Both the position numbers and the translations under genes were made by a program. The notes under the pieces were generated by a model. It made no database searches. It was not told the DNA's origin and was given only the letters and a program-made list of their open reading frames with translations. From Thermococcus sp. 4557 (lineage in GTDB: Archaea; Methanobacteriota_B; Thermococci; Thermococcales; Thermococcaceae), in assembly GCF_000221185.1 (NCBI RefSeq), contig NC_015865.1, positions 1,612,001 through 1,676,000 on the forward strand: a DNA stretch of 64,000 nucleotides. The letters are read 5' to 3'. This document shows positions 11,328 through 25,083 of the stretch, one piece after another (the first letter of the stretch is position 1; every line of letters begins with the position of its first letter).

Positions 11328-11995
11328 GGCGGGGCGATGGTCAGGGCATCTTCCCTCGCCGCCCTCTTAACATTTCTGACGTTTTTTGGAACTGGACTTC
11401 TCACGGTGGTTCCTTCCTTGTGGTTGGCGGCTTGGGTTCGTGATTCCTTCATGAATGGCTTTCGATAGTTGTGTTGTCCTGTAATTCCACCGTGGCTACG
11501 TTGGGTGGGTAGCTGAGGGGGGTCTTGGATTTGGCCATGGTGATGGGCTCAACATGGGTGCCATAGTTTTGGTGGTCTTGGGTTCCCTGCTTCTCGTCTT
11601 TTTCCTCCCTTGACCCTGCAAAAATTTTTTGCCGTTTTTATGTCTAAAATTGTGCATTTTGTCGGCGCTTTTTGACAGCTTCTTTTCTAAAAATATGCCC
11701 TGGGAGAGGTTTTGCAAAAATTTTGTATCGGTGGGGTTCACCCCTATTGGATGGAGCGCCCGAACAGGGCGCGACAAAACCCGAGCGCCAAGACGGCGGC
11801 GTCGGGGGGACAGGGTGCAAAGCACCCACGATGAACCCCGCCCTCCAGCTCGGGTCACAGCAATGTGCGCTCCCGAGGAAACGCCGAAAGGCGGACCCCT
11901 CGGGGGTAAGGCAGGCCCAACACCTCGACCAAACCCCGGACGGATATTTGGTACTTCCCCTCGAGGGAAGTCCCACCGGCCGTACTCCTTGCTCA
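11328..11995 (+). other. rRNA operon promoter and leader region
   Basis: This 668-bp gap between prs and 16S holds no gene I can support. From 11610 to 11705 it is AT-rich, with TATA-like runs (CTAAAAATATG near 11685), and probably holds the rRNA promoter. From about 11740 to 11995 the sequence is GC-rich and self-complementary, as in a structured pre-rRNA leader; its 11910-11945 part pairs with sequence behind 16S. A 43-codon hydrophobic reading frame at 11337-11468 (starting MVRASSLAALLTFL) is open but lacks a Shine-Dalgarno and recognised relatives. Confidence 0.5.
11910..11945 (+). other. 5' arm of the pre-16S processing stem
   Basis: Bases 11910-11926 are perfectly complementary to 13512-13528 (17 bp) and bases 11934-11945 to 13493-13504 (12 bp). 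The 7-nt interruptions on each side are compatible with a bulge-helix-bulge site, the substrate of archaeal splicing endonuclease in 16S maturation. Confidence 0.85.
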
Positions 11996-13481
<1,486 letters not shown>

Positions 13482-13492
13482 ATCGCCGGAAA

Positions 13493-13528
13493 ATCCGTCC
13501 GGGGGGTTTAAGAGGTGTTGGGCCTGCC
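13493..13528 (+). other. 3' arm of the pre-16S processing stem
   Basis: Pairs with the 5' arm at 11910-11945 as two perfect helices (12 and 17 bp) separated by 7-nt internal loops. It starts 11 nt after the 16S end and stops just before tRNA-Ala. Confidence 0.85.
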
Positions 13529-13534
13529 ATCCGT

Positions 13535-13611
13535 GGGCCGGTAGCTCAGCCTGGGAGAGCGTCGGCTTTGCAAGCCGAAGGCCCCGGGTTCGAATCCCGG
13601 CCGGTCCACCA
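13535..13611 (+). tRNA. tRNA-Ala (anticodon TGC)
   Basis: Complete cloverleaf in the 16S-23S spacer: acceptor GGGCCGG/CCGGTCC (one G-U), anticodon loop CTTTGCAAG with anticodon TGC at 13569-13571, T-arm GGGTTCGAATCCC, and encoded CCA at 13609-13611. Ala(TGC) in the spacer is standard for Euryarchaeota. Confidence 0.97.
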
Positions 13612-13679
13612 CGAAGAGATGCACATCCCGAGCCTGGCTCGGGGTGGAAGGGTCCGAGATCCCGAACAGGGATCACGAT

Positions 13680-13724
13680 GAGGACCGTGCACAGGCCGAT
13701 TGACCCAAAAAATGCCCAGCCCCC
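13680..13724 (+). other. 5' arm of the pre-23S processing stem
   Basis: Bases 13680-13705 match the reverse complement of 16787-16812 perfectly over 26 bp, and bases 13710-13724 pair with 16768-16782. The unpaired 4-5 nt between the helices are where bulge-helix-bulge cleavage would occur. The arms enclose 23S. Confidence 0.85.
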
Positions 13725-13732
13725 TGAGTAGG

Positions 13733-16763
<3,031 letters not shown>

Positions 16764-16767
16764 AAAG

Positions 16768-16812
16768 GGGGGCTGGGCATTTGATAGGTCAATCGGCCTG
16801 TGCACGGTCCTC
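16768..16812 (+). other. 3' arm of the pre-23S processing stem
   Basis: Complement of the arm at 13680-13724 (26 bp plus 15 bp perfect). After it the sequence to 16926 is AT-richer and holds only the promoter and ribosome-binding site of the next gene. No 5S rRNA follows. Confidence 0.85.
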
Positions 16813-16926
16813 GAGCCCTTAAATCTCGTTTCTGTCTGATTGATTGTATTGCAATATTGAACTTCCAGTCATGATGCTTTTCCGCAACCGTTAAAACCCT
16901 CCAGCGGAGCATTTCTCGGTGGTGAA

Positions 16927-17403
16927 ATGAAGCTGTTAGTCCTTGATCTTGACGGTACCCTTTGGGACCATGAGGATGCATCCCGGCTTACGCCGCCATA
17001 CGATTTCCACGGTGATTATCTGGTTGATTCTACAGGAGAGGGACTCCATCTCTTCCCGGGGGTCAGAGAGTTCCTTGAATGGGCGAGTGGTAGGTTCGTT
17101 CTGAGTATAGCGAGCTGGAACGTTGAGGAGAGGGTCAGGCCGATCCTCAAGGGATTTGGTCTCTGGGACTACTTCATTTTTCCGAAAATTGAGAACCACC
17201 CTGACAAGGCGGACATGATAGCGAGAACACTCCGGGAGCTGGAGCTCTCTGGATACGATGTTGATATGGTCATCTACGTGGACGACAGGGATATACACGT
17301 CGAAGATGTTAAAACCGCCGTCTCTGCTATTCGGTTCATCCACATGTGGAGAGATGCCAAAAGTTTTGAGGAGTTGAGGGGACTTTTGGAAAGGATGGGG
17401 TGA
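16927..17403 (+). CDS. Magnesium-dependent phosphatase-1 family HAD protein
   Basis: HAD-superfamily phosphatase of 158 aa resembling MDP-1. Seen: motif I LDLDGTLW at residues 5-12 with the nucleophile Asp, motif II ASWN in the loop after a short strand, a conserved Lys near PKIENHPDK, and motif III YVDDRDIHV. MDP-1 proteins dephosphorylate protein tyrosine or fructosamine phosphates in other organisms; the substrate here is unknown. ATG follows GGTGGTGAA, and the downstream DUF366 gene starts 4 bp after the stop, so the two form an operon. Confidence 0.85.
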   Translation: MKLLVLDLDGTLWDHEDASRLTPPYDFHGDYLVDSTGEGLHLFPGVREFLEWASGRFVLSIASWNVEERVRPILKGFGLWDYFIFPKIENHPDKADMIARTLRELELSGYDVDMVIYVDDRDIHVEDVKTAVSAIRFIHMWRDAKSFEELRGLLERMG

Positions 17404-17407
17404 TAAT

Positions 17408-17974
17408 ATGGAACTGCTAATAGTGAAGGACAGGCGTATTGACTACGACGGCTCGGCCATTGGTAGCCACTGGGCCTACAGGAACTTTGGAATCCTCGGG
17501 AACTCGCTCGTGGTTTTCAGAGGGAAGTGCGACGTCAAAGTGGAAGAGATGATCGACATCGAGGATCTCCGCGCGAGCAAGGAAATCAAGAGCGATGACA
17601 TGGTTCACTACATAATCGAGGTCTTTGACCTCGTAAACACGCTCTTCGCCTCAACGCTCCAGAAGCTGTTCATAGCCAAGCTCTGCGAGGTTTTGGGAGA
17701 ATATGGCGTGAAAACCCATAGGAAGGGCGACGACATATACGTGAACGGCAAGAAGCTCAGCATCTCGATAGCCACCGTTTCGCCGGTCAGCGTCAAGATT
17801 CACATTGGAATAAACGTGGAAGCAAGGGGAATCCCAGAAGGTGTTGATGCCATCGGCCTCAGAGAACTCGGCATTACCGACGTTGAGGACTTCATGGAGA
17901 GAACCGGAAAGGCCCTCGTGGAGGAGTTCAAAAAGGTGAAGAAGGACAGCCTGAAGGTCAGGTGGGCTCAGTAG
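17408..17974 (+). CDS. DUF366 family protein
   Basis: Conserved archaeal/bacterial protein of 188 aa without an assigned function. Seen: the family signature RRIDYDGSAIGSHWAYRNFG at the N-terminus and a conserved VVFRGKCDVKVEEMIDIEDL, with no membrane segment or known cofactor motif. It follows the MDP-1-like gene after 4 bp, with GGGGTGATAAT before the ATG. Its end overlaps the convergent polyprenol-kinase-like gene by 7 bp. Confidence 0.82.
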   Translation: MELLIVKDRRIDYDGSAIGSHWAYRNFGILGNSLVVFRGKCDVKVEEMIDIEDLRASKEIKSDDMVHYIIEVFDLVNTLFASTLQKLFIAKLCEVLGEYGVKTHRKGDDIYVNGKKLSISIATVSPVSVKIHIGINVEARGIPEGVDAIGLRELGITDVEDFMERTGKALVEEFKKVKKDSLKVRWAQ

Positions 17975-18579
17975 AGGAGAAAGAGAAGACTCCCCACCAG
18001 AGGAACCGCCAGGTTATCGTCGAGCCAGCCCTGGTACTCGGCCAGAGTCAGGATGACCGCCCATCCTATTTTTCCCATCGCACCCGCATCAAGCAGCAGA
18101 AACGCTATCGCCAGCGCTGTAGCAAGGTAGCCGAGGCTTCCAGTCCAGTGCTTTCTCAGCTTGACGTTGAAGCCGTGCCGCCTGAAGTAGTAGTGCCGTA
18201 TTATTCCCGTAATTCCATCGCTTATTGCCATCGCGAGCAACAGGGCGGTCGCGTATTCGAGTGGGAGTATGAGTGGAATCACGGATGCCGAGAACGCGAA
18301 GAAGACCTCACCGTAGTTGTGCTCTATCTGATACCACGAGAACTCCCTCTTTTTGATATGCGGCCACAGTTGGAAGACACCAAAGATAAAGGCCGAGACG
18401 CCGAAGACATCTGCTGGAATTTTTCCGTAGTAGAACATCAGAACCGCCGGGACTATGCTGAAGTGGATTATCTTCCTGTTCACCCAGGCGTACTCCTCTC
18501 CGAGTTTTTTGGTTACACCGATAGCCAGCAGTATGAAAGCAGCAGCCACACCCGCATAGATTAGCCAGCCAGGGAGCAT
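17968..18579 (-). CDS. Dolichol/phytol kinase-like membrane protein
   Basis: Integral membrane protein of 203 aa from the CTP-dependent polyprenol kinase / phosphatidate cytidylyltransferase-like group. Seen: six or so hydrophobic helices, NRKIIHFSIVPAVL (the R-K-x2-H motif of Sec59/VTE5 kinases), SDGITGIIRHYYFRRHGF, KHWTGSLGYLATAL and DDNLAVPLVG. It probably phosphorylates a lipid alcohol such as dolichol, which would feed the glycosyl-carrier pool; this is inference. The gene stands alone and convergent to DUF366. Confidence 0.75.
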   Translation of the reverse strand: MLPGWLIYAGVAAAFILLAIGVTKKLGEEYAWVNRKIIHFSIVPAVLMFYYGKIPADVFGVSAFIFGVFQLWPHIKKREFSWYQIEHNYGEVFFAFSASVIPLILPLEYATALLLAMAISDGITGIIRHYYFRRHGFNVKLRKHWTGSLGYLATALAIAFLLLDAGAMGKIGWAVILTLAEYQGWLDDNLAVPLVGSLLFLLY

Positions 18580-18612
18580 TTATTCCACCAAAAAAGAAGA
18601 GGGGGTTGGGGG

Positions 18613-19497
18613 TTAATATGAGTTGCCCCCGAAGGCCCTTCCGACGGCCTCCAGAGCCGTGATGAAATCACCTGCGTGGACGACGATGTACCAGTCATCC
18701 GTCCTCGCGAGCTCTCCCCGGGATTTTCCGACCAGCTCGCCGTAGAGCCCATGGATTTTAACCCTTGGCTCAGTCGTCGAGAGCTTGAGCGTTATCTCGA
18801 CCGGCCTCCCGTTCTCCCAGACAATACCAACCTTGAGGCCCGCTTTGGTTTCATTCCTCTTTCTCAGACCGAACCTGAGGTAGCGGAGCCTTTCCTCTGG
18901 AACCCCGTTCTCTTTGGCCTTCTCCCTTAAGTACTCCTCTGCCAGAGTCAGTCCGTGGAGCCCGAGGGCGTAGCCAAAAACCGGAATCCCGAGGTCTTTT
19001 CTGCTTCTTCCCTTGTAGGCGTAGACCTCTATCCTTCCGCCGGAGCCCCTGGAGGCGGTGTAGAATCCGTTTTCGTTATCGTTCCTGAACTCGCCCAGGA
19101 AATCCACCAGTTCATCGTACGCCGAAAAGGGGAGCGAAAAGCTCGCCCACGTTCCCCACACCCTGGGAGGGACGGAGACGAAGCCCATCTCCTCGAGGTG
19201 GTACTCGGTCGGTTTTGGCCTGAGCACCAGAAAGCCCCTTTCCGTGAGCTCCATATCGAGGAACGTTCTTTCGCCGGGCAGCATGGCAAATTTGCCGTCG
19301 CTTTCAAAGTCCCCTGCCTTCAGCAGGCGGCTCCTCCTGATGCGCCTCTCCTCCCGCGAGCCCACCACCACGGGAATCGGTGTTTTTCTCCCGCTCTCTT
19401 TGTCGTAGGGTACCCTGAAACCGGCCTTGAGCAGCTCCTCCTGAATCTCCAGCGACGCCGGGAAAAACACCTGCATCCTCCGCATCTCTAACTCCAT
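18613..19497 (-). CDS. Conserved hypothetical protein
   Basis: Unrecognised 294-aa soluble protein with no signal peptide, membrane helix, metal site or nucleotide motif that I can name. It is rich in Arg, Lys and Glu, with several beta-type segments ([42 protein letters not shown]). The ATG at 19497 is kept, although an internal ATG at codon 7 is possible. It has its own promoter in the gap before lysS (TATA-like AACTTATAAAATTTT near 19542 serves one of the two divergent genes). The function is open. Confidence 0.7.
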   Translation of the reverse strand: MELEMRRMQVFFPASLEIQEELLKAGFRVPYDKESGRKTPIPVVVGSREERRIRRSRLLKAGDFESDGKFAMLPGERTFLDMELTERGFLVLRPKPTEYHLEEMGFVSVPPRVWGTWASFSLPFSAYDELVDFLGEFRNDNENGFYTASRGSGGRIEVYAYKGRSRKDLGIPVFGYALGLHGLTLAEEYLREKAKENGVPEERLRYLRFGLRKRNETKAGLKVGIVWENGRPVEITLKLSTTEPRVKIHGLYGELVGKSRGELARTDDWYIVVHAGDFITALEAVGRAFGGNSY

Positions 19498-19628
19498 GGG
19501 GATGCCTCCGTATTACTTTTATCCGTGGTTTTACCATAAGAACTTATAAAATTTTCCCTCTTGGAGTTGTTCCCCGTGCCAAGCTTAAGCTTAAAAGCCC
19601 CTCCGCAGACCTAAGCGCGGTGGTGAGA

Positions 19629-21209
19629 ATGGTTCATTGGGCAGACTACATGGCTGAAAAGATTATCCGGGAACGCGGCGATAGGGATGAATACGTTGTG
19701 GAGAGCGGAATAACGCCGAGCGGTTACGTTCACATAGGGAACTTTAGGGAGTTCTTCACGGCCTACATAGTGGGCCACGCCCTCAGGGACAGGGGGAAGA
19801 AGGTCAGGCACATCCACATGTGGGACGACTACGACCGCTTTAGGAAGGTGCCGAGGAACGTGCCGCCCGAGTGGAAGGAGCACCTCACGAGGCCGGTTCG
19901 TGAGGTTCCGGACCCGTGGGGCTGCCACAACAGCTACGCGGAGCACTTCATGGCCATATTCGAAGAGGAAGTGTCGAAGCTCGGCATAGAGGTGGACTTC
20001 CTCCACGCGAGCGAGCTGTACAGGTCCGGCGAGTACGCCGAGGAGATAAAGCTCGCCCTGGCCAAGCGCGATGAGATAAAGGCCATACTCGACAAATACC
20101 GCGAGAGGGCCAAGCAGCCGCCCCTTGAGGAGGGCTGGCAGCCGGTCATGGTTTACTGTCCAGAATGCAGGAAGGAGGCGGAGTTCGTTTCGTGGGACGG
20201 CGAGTGGAAGGTCTCCTACAAGTGCCCCCACTGCGGCAGGGAGGGCGAGACGGACATAAGGGAGGGCAACGTCAAGCTCCGCTGGCGCGTTGACTGGCCG
20301 ATGCGCTGGGCTCACTTCAAGGTGGACTTCGAGCCGGCCGGAAAGGACCACCTGGCAGCCGGCGGCTCGTACGACACCGGCAGGGAGATAGTTGAGAAAA
20401 TCTTCGGCTGGCCCTCACCCATAGACCTCATGTACGAGTTCGTCGGAATCAAGGGGCAGAAGGGCAAGATGTCCGGCAGCAAGGGCAACGTTATACTCCT
20501 CAGCGACCTCTACGAGGTGCTCGAGCCGGGAATAATCCGCTTTATATATGCGAAGGCGAGGCCGAACAAGGAGCTCAAGATAGACCTCGGCCTGGGCCTG
20601 CTCAACCTCTACGACGAGTTCGACAAGGTGGAGCGCATATACTTCGGCCTTGAGCGGGCCAAGAACCCGGAGGAGGAAGAGGAGCTGAAGAGGACGTATG
20701 AGCTCTCGATGCCGAAGGTTCCCGACAGGCTGACCGCGCAGGCGCCCTTCAGGTTCCTGGTCACGCTCGTCCAGATGCCGCACCTCGACGAGGAGGGCAT
20801 AATCCGCGTTCTCCAGGAGCAGGGTCACGTTCCGGGGGAGCTCGGCGAAGATGACGTCGAGCGCATAAGGCTCCGCATACGCTTGGCTAGGAACTGGGTT
20901 GAGAAGTACGCCCCCGACAACGTGAAGTTCAGCATCCTTGAAAGGCCCCCGGGGATCGAGCTTAGGCCTGAAATCCGGGATGCCATGCTCGAGGTCGCGG
21001 GGTGGCTTGAGGCCCACGGGGGCTTCACCGTTGACGAACTCAACAACGCCATCTACGACGCCGCCAAGAAGCGCGAGATCCCGAGCAAGGAGTGGTTCAA
21101 GGCGCTCTACAACGTCTTCATCGGCAAGGACCGCGGTCCAAGGCTCGCGAGCTTCCTGGCTTCCCTGGACAGGGACTTCGTCATCAGGCGCCTCCGCCTG
21201 GAGGGCTGA
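19629..21209 (+). CDS. lysS: Lysyl-tRNA synthetase, class I
   Basis: Class I-type LysRS (526 aa), which charges tRNA-Lys and is found in most Euryarchaeota and a few bacteria in place of the class II enzyme. Seen: HIGN at residues 35-38, a zinc ribbon with CPEC and CPHC, KMSGS at about 280-284, and the C-terminal anticodon-binding helical domain. ATG at 19629 follows GCGGTGGTGAGA; GTG codons at 19620 and 19623 are in frame but are part of that site. A TATA-like CTTAAAAGC lies about 40 bp upstream. Confidence 0.96.
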   Translation: MVHWADYMAEKIIRERGDRDEYVVESGITPSGYVHIGNFREFFTAYIVGHALRDRGKKVRHIHMWDDYDRFRKVPRNVPPEWKEHLTRPVREVPDPWGCHNSYAEHFMAIFEEEVSKLGIEVDFLHASELYRSGEYAEEIKLALAKRDEIKAILDKYRERAKQPPLEEGWQPVMVYCPECRKEAEFVSWDGEWKVSYKCPHCGREGETDIREGNVKLRWRVDWPMRWAHFKVDFEPAGKDHLAAGGSYDTGREIVEKIFGWPSPIDLMYEFVGIKGQKGKMSGSKGNVILLSDLYEVLEPGIIRFIYAKARPNKELKIDLGLGLLNLYDEFDKVERIYFGLERAKNPEEEEELKRTYELSMPKVPDRLTAQAPFRFLVTLVQMPHLDEEGIIRVLQEQGHVPGELGEDDVERIRLRIRLARNWVEKYAPDNVKFSILERPPGIELRPEIRDAMLEVAGWLEAHGGFTVDELNNAIYDAAKKREIPSKEWFKALYNVFIGKDRGPRLASFLASLDRDFVIRRLRLEG

Positions 21210-21329
21210 TTTAGTTCTTCAACTTTTTCTGCCCTTTCCCTGTGGTATTTTCGAGTCTCACTCCAGCCGGCCGAATTTTCTTGACAACAGGTTTTTATCC
21301 GCTCCCTCCAATGCATTTCGGTGGTGTCG

Positions 21330-21914
21330 ATGGAGTTCAACCTCATAATCACCGGAGTCGGCGGCCAGGGTGGATTGACTCTTTCGAGGATCGTTGGGAA
21401 CGCCGCCATGCACGAGGGCTACAACGTCAGAATAGGTGAAACCCTTGGAATGAGCCAGCGCTACGGCAGCGTTCTGAGCTACCTCCGTTTTGGCGAGGAG
21501 GTCTACTCACCCCTAATCGAGGAAGGGGAAGCAAACCTCATGCTCGCCCTTGAACCCGCCGAGGCGCTGAGGAACGCCCGCTTTCTGGGAAAGGACAGTC
21601 ACGCGGTGGTCAACGCCTACCCGATCCACACGGCAACGACCCTCGTCGGAAAGGAGAAGTATCCGGGGCTGGACGAAATAGAGGCCGCCCTGGGAAGAAT
21701 CTGCCCCGTGTACATGATGGACTTCCAGCGCGAGGCCGATAGGATAAACCCCAGGACCCTCGGCGTCCTGATGCTCGGCTACGCCTACGGAAAGGGCCTC
21801 GTACCCCTCAAGAAGGACTCCCTGCTTGAGGGAATAAGGCTCACCCTCCGGGAGAAGCTCTGGGAGATCAACTTCAGGGCCCTTGAGCGGGGAATCGAGC
21901 TCGCGAAGGCTTGA
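21330..21914 (+). CDS. iorB: Indolepyruvate oxidoreductase beta-subunit-like protein
   Basis: Gamma-type domain of 2-oxoacid oxidoreductases (194 aa), as in IorB, which with IorA decarboxylates aryl-pyruvates and reduces ferredoxin. Seen: NLIITGVGGQGGLTLSRIVG, EGYNVRIGETLGMSQRYGSV, and LALEPAEALRNARFL. No IorA (the TPP-binding partner) is next to it; LysRS lies upstream and a convergent MFS gene downstream. It may serve an IorA encoded elsewhere or a paralogous complex. ATG 21330 follows GGTGGTGTCG, ahead of which CAGGTTTTTATCC may be the promoter. Confidence 0.85.
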   Translation: MEFNLIITGVGGQGGLTLSRIVGNAAMHEGYNVRIGETLGMSQRYGSVLSYLRFGEEVYSPLIEEGEANLMLALEPAEALRNARFLGKDSHAVVNAYPIHTATTLVGKEKYPGLDEIEAALGRICPVYMMDFQREADRINPRTLGVLMLGYAYGKGLVPLKKDSLLEGIRLTLREKLWEINFRALERGIELAKA

Positions 21915-21923
21915 CTTTTCTTT

Positions 21924-23090
21924 TCACTTGTTGTGCTTTATGAAGAAGGCGTAGAATATCGCCGTTGCTATGACGTACAGCAGAGCAGTCGCGTAGAACG
22001 GATAGCTCAGGGACATGCCGAAGAGCAGGCCGCCGACGTAGTTCCCTCCTCCGCGCATAAAGGTTGAGAAGGCCCTCCTTATTCCCGCCGCGGTGGCCTT
22101 CTCCTCGGTCGAGAAGAAGCCCATCATGAAGGAGTCGTTTATGGGCCAGACTATGTTCATGAGGATGGAGCGGACGACGTAGAGCAGTGCCGCCAGCAGA
22201 AACGTCTCTATCGAGGGGAATATCGCGAAGAGAAAGGCCGCTATGCTCTGGAAGGAAGTTATCACCTTCACCGGCCCTATCCTGTGAACCAGCTTTGGAA
22301 GGCCGAAGGAGCCGAGGCCCATCGCCAGCTGCTGGAAGAAGAATATCCCACTTATGGCTGCGAGCGTCTGTCCGAACTGGAGCTTGAAGTAGAGGCTCAT
22401 GTAGGGTATCGTTATTCCTGCTCCAAAGCCTATCAGCGCGCTCGGGAGGGAGAACTTGAGTATCTTGACGACCAGCTCGCGGTTCCAGTTTATCCTCGGG
22501 TTCTTCACGGGAACGTCCCGTATCATCAACAACGCCGGAATCACGAGGGCAAACTGGAGGAGTGCCAGCGAGATGACCAGCCTGTATGCTATTCCCTCCG
22601 TCAGTCCGAGCCCCACGAAGAAGCCGGGCGCGAAGCCCGCTATGAGGACTCCCAGGGCGTTGAATATAGTTCCGAGGCCGAAGCTTATAGAGAACGCATG
22701 ATGGCGCCTCTCCTCGCCGACCTCCTCGCTGAGTAGCGCCGTAAAGTTCGGCTGTCTCATCCCCATGTTCGCGCCGACCAGGAAGAAGCCGAGGGCGAGG
22801 ACGTAGTCGTTTATCGCGGCCACTTGGAGGAGCCTCCCGGCCAGTCCGAGAAGTGCCGAGATGATGAGGGTTCTCCGGTAACCAAGCCGAAGGGAAACCT
22901 GGCCGGCTATCAGGAAGAATAGTCCCCCGGTGAACGTCTGTATCGAGAAGAACGTTCCCATCGCCGTCATATCGTAGCCTAAAACCGTCAGGTAGAACGG
23001 CATAATGAATATTGAGAACTGGAGGAACAGCTGACCCGCCGCGTTGGCCGCTATGAGTATCTTCGCGTCCCTGCCGTAGTCCTGGAACAT
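21924..23090 (-). CDS. MFS transporter
   Basis: Major facilitator superfamily protein of 388 aa with 12 predicted helices. Seen: a first helix IAANAAGQLFLQFSIFIMPF, the motif-A-like loop GQVSLRLGYRRTL after the second helix, and a second half starting near residue 205 after a short charged loop. The substrate cannot be read from sequence; drug or sugar export is possible. It is divergent from the PhoU/AbrB regulator gene, the two starting 88 bp apart, so the regulator could control it. Confidence 0.85.
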   Translation of the reverse strand: MFQDYGRDAKILIAANAAGQLFLQFSIFIMPFYLTVLGYDMTAMGTFFSIQTFTGGLFFLIAGQVSLRLGYRRTLIISALLGLAGRLLQVAAINDYVLALGFFLVGANMGMRQPNFTALLSEEVGEERRHHAFSISFGLGTIFNALGVLIAGFAPGFFVGLGLTEGIAYRLVISLALLQFALVIPALLMIRDVPVKNPRINWNRELVVKILKFSLPSALIGFGAGITIPYMSLYFKLQFGQTLAAISGIFFFQQLAMGLGSFGLPKLVHRIGPVKVITSFQSIAAFLFAIFPSIETFLLAALLYVVRSILMNIVWPINDSFMMGFFSTEEKATAAGIRRAFSTFMRGGGNYVGGLLFGMSLSYPFYATALLYVIATAIFYAFFIKHNK

Positions 23091-23178
23091 GTGCTAACGT
23101 TAATCTTAGCGTTTATAAGCATATCGAACCGAAGCCTTTTATACGCCGCCGCTCGTCTATATATTGGCGGTGATATCT

Positions 23179-24093
23179 ATGGAGTTCAGAAAAATCCAAT
23201 TTACCGGCAGGAGTTCATACATAATATCCCTCCCCAAGAAGTGGGTCAGGGAGCACGGCCTCAGCCAGGGAGACGTCGTTCCGCTCTCCGTAAACCCCGA
23301 CGGGAGCATAACAATATTCCCCAAGGAGCCGAAGGAGATAAGCGAGAGAAAGGTCCTTACGATATCCCGTGAGTATTCCCCCGACATGGCGGTCAGACTC
23401 GTTATCTCCGCCTACATCCAGGGCTACGACGTTCTTGAGATTCACCTGGCCGAGGAGATGCCGATATACAAGGTGAAGATGCGCAAGGTTCTCCAGAGCC
23501 TTCCCGGGGTCGAGATAATCCTCGACGAGCCCCAGAGGATGGTGGCCAAGAGTCTCCTCGACGAGGAGGAGATCAACCTGGCCGAGCTCCTCAACAGGAT
23601 TCGCTCGCTCATAATGTCCATGCTCGGTGACCTTGAGCTTCTCATTCAGAACCCCGGCGAGGAGGAGATACTCAGGGACATCAACGACCTCGAGAACGAG
23701 CTGGACAGGTTCTACTTCCTCATAATCCGCGCGGTCAACAGGATCCTCACCAAGCGCGGCGTCACCGAGGAGAGCGGCATAATCCGGAGGACCTTTGACC
23801 TGCTCGGCATACTCTTCATAGTCAGGAACATCGAGCGCATCGGAGACCACATAACGCGCATCGCCGAGAACCCAGGCGAGGTGAACGTTCCGTATCTCAA
23901 GGAGAAGTTCGGCCAGATGATGGCCCAGATCGAGGAGCGCGACCTCACGAAGATCGACAGGCTGATGCTCGAGCTGAAGGGAGAGATACGCTCCATCGAC
24001 TACCGCCAGTCGATAGCCCTCGAGAGCTACCGCAGAATCCTCGAGTACCTTGAGAACATCGGCGAGACGATAATCAACATGGCCCTGAGCTGA
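23179..24093 (+). CDS. AbrB-PhoU domain regulator (phosphate uptake regulator family)
   Basis: Protein of 304 aa with an N-terminal SpoVT/AbrB DNA-binding domain (RKIQFTGRSSYIISLPKKWV) and a C-terminal PhoU-type helical domain (DINDLENELDRFYFLIIRAV, then VRNIERIGDHITRIAE). The E-x4-D-x2-N-like metal motifs of PhoU are visible. Such archaeal fusions are thought to regulate phosphate transport genes, though no pst genes are close. ATG at 23179 follows GGCGGTGATATCT; a TATA-like TTTTATACG lies at about 23135. Confidence 0.87.
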   Translation: MEFRKIQFTGRSSYIISLPKKWVREHGLSQGDVVPLSVNPDGSITIFPKEPKEISERKVLTISREYSPDMAVRLVISAYIQGYDVLEIHLAEEMPIYKVKMRKVLQSLPGVEIILDEPQRMVAKSLLDEEEINLAELLNRIRSLIMSMLGDLELLIQNPGEEEILRDINDLENELDRFYFLIIRAVNRILTKRGVTEESGIIRRTFDLLGILFIVRNIERIGDHITRIAENPGEVNVPYLKEKFGQMMAQIEERDLTKIDRLMLELKGEIRSIDYRQSIALESYRRILEYLENIGETIINMALS

Positions 24094-24159
24094 AGTTCCT
24101 ATCTTTTCGTTTCCACAATTCTTTTAACCATTCGAGGACTTTTTATTACGGTGGTTCTC

Positions 24160-25080
24160 ATGGTCGCGATAATAGTTCACGGCGGTGCCGGCACTATACG
24201 GAAGGAGGAGCGCATTCCAAAGGTCATCGAGGGCGTTATGGAGGCTGTTCTGGCCGGCTGGCGCGAACTCAAGAGGGGCTCTGCTTTGGATGCGGTCGAG
24301 GAGGCAGTCAAAGCCCTCGAGGACAACCCGCTCTTCAACGCGGGAACCGGGAGCGTCCTCACCCTCGACGGCAGGGTCGAGATGGACGCGGCGATAATGC
24401 GCGGAAGAACCCTTGAAGCCGGCGCCGTTGCCGGAATCTGGGGCGTCAAGAACCCCATAAGCGTCGCGAGGAAGGTGATGGAGAAGACCGACCACGTGCT
24501 CCTCAACGGCGAGGGTGCGGTTAAGTTCGCCAGGCTCATGGGCTTCGAGGAGTACAACCCGGTGACCGACGAGAGGCTGAAGCAGTGGGAGGAGCTGAGG
24601 AAAAAGCTGCTCGAAACCGGTGAGACGAAGCACTGGAAGAAGCTCAACGAGCTGATAAAGGAGTATCCCGAAGTCCTTAGGAGCACGGTCGGAGCGGTTG
24701 CCTTCGACGGCGAGGAGGTAGTTGCGGGAACCTCAACCGGTGGGGTGTTCCTCAAGATGTTCGGCAGGGTTGGCGACACCCCGATAATCGGTGGCGGAAC
24801 CTACGCCAACGAAGTTGCGGGTGCCTCCTGCACAGGTCTCGGTGAGGTGGCGATAAAGCTCGCCCTGGCCAAGAGCGCCACCGACTTCGTCCGCCTAGGA
24901 ATGGACGCCCAGGCAGCCAGCGAGGCCGCGATAAGCCTCGCCACGAAGTACTTCGGCGCCGATACGATGGGCATAATAATGGTTGATGCCAAGGGCAACG
25001 TGGGCTTCGCGAAGAATACGAAGCACATGAGCCACGCCTTCATGAGGGAGGGAATGGACGAACCCGTAGCGGGGGTTTGA
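24160..25080 (+). CDS. Plant-type L-asparaginase / isoaspartyl peptidase
   Basis: Ntn-hydrolase precursor of 306 aa that self-cleaves and hydrolyses L-Asn and beta-aspartyl dipeptides. Seen: IIVHGGAGT at residues 4-12, the alpha-subunit body with NAGTGSVLT, and the cleavage/nucleophile site with Thr176 in RSTVGAVAFDG, followed by AGTSTGG and GGGTYA. ATG 24160 follows GGTGGTTCTC. The stop codon is followed directly and in the same frame by the MFS gene, and then by a radical SAM gene, making a three-gene run. Confidence 0.93.
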   Translation: MVAIIVHGGAGTIRKEERIPKVIEGVMEAVLAGWRELKRGSALDAVEEAVKALEDNPLFNAGTGSVLTLDGRVEMDAAIMRGRTLEAGAVAGIWGVKNPISVARKVMEKTDHVLLNGEGAVKFARLMGFEEYNPVTDERLKQWEELRKKLLETGETKHWKKLNELIKEYPEVLRSTVGAVAFDGEEVVAGTSTGGVFLKMFGRVGDTPIIGGGTYANEVAGASCTGLGEVAIKLALAKSATDFVRLGMDAQAASEAAISLATKYFGADTMGIIMVDAKGNVGFAKNTKHMSHAFMREGMDEPVAGV

Positions 25081-25083
25081 GCC

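Noticed and set aside
11337-11468. 43-codon hydrophobic frame in the prs-16S gap
   Set aside because: No Shine-Dalgarno, no recognised relatives, and the gap otherwise looks like rRNA leader; it may be chance or a relic.
16813-16926. 5S rRNA after 23S
   Set aside because: The 114 bp are too short, contain no 5S sequence and only hold the next gene's promoter; 5S is normally unlinked in Thermococcales.
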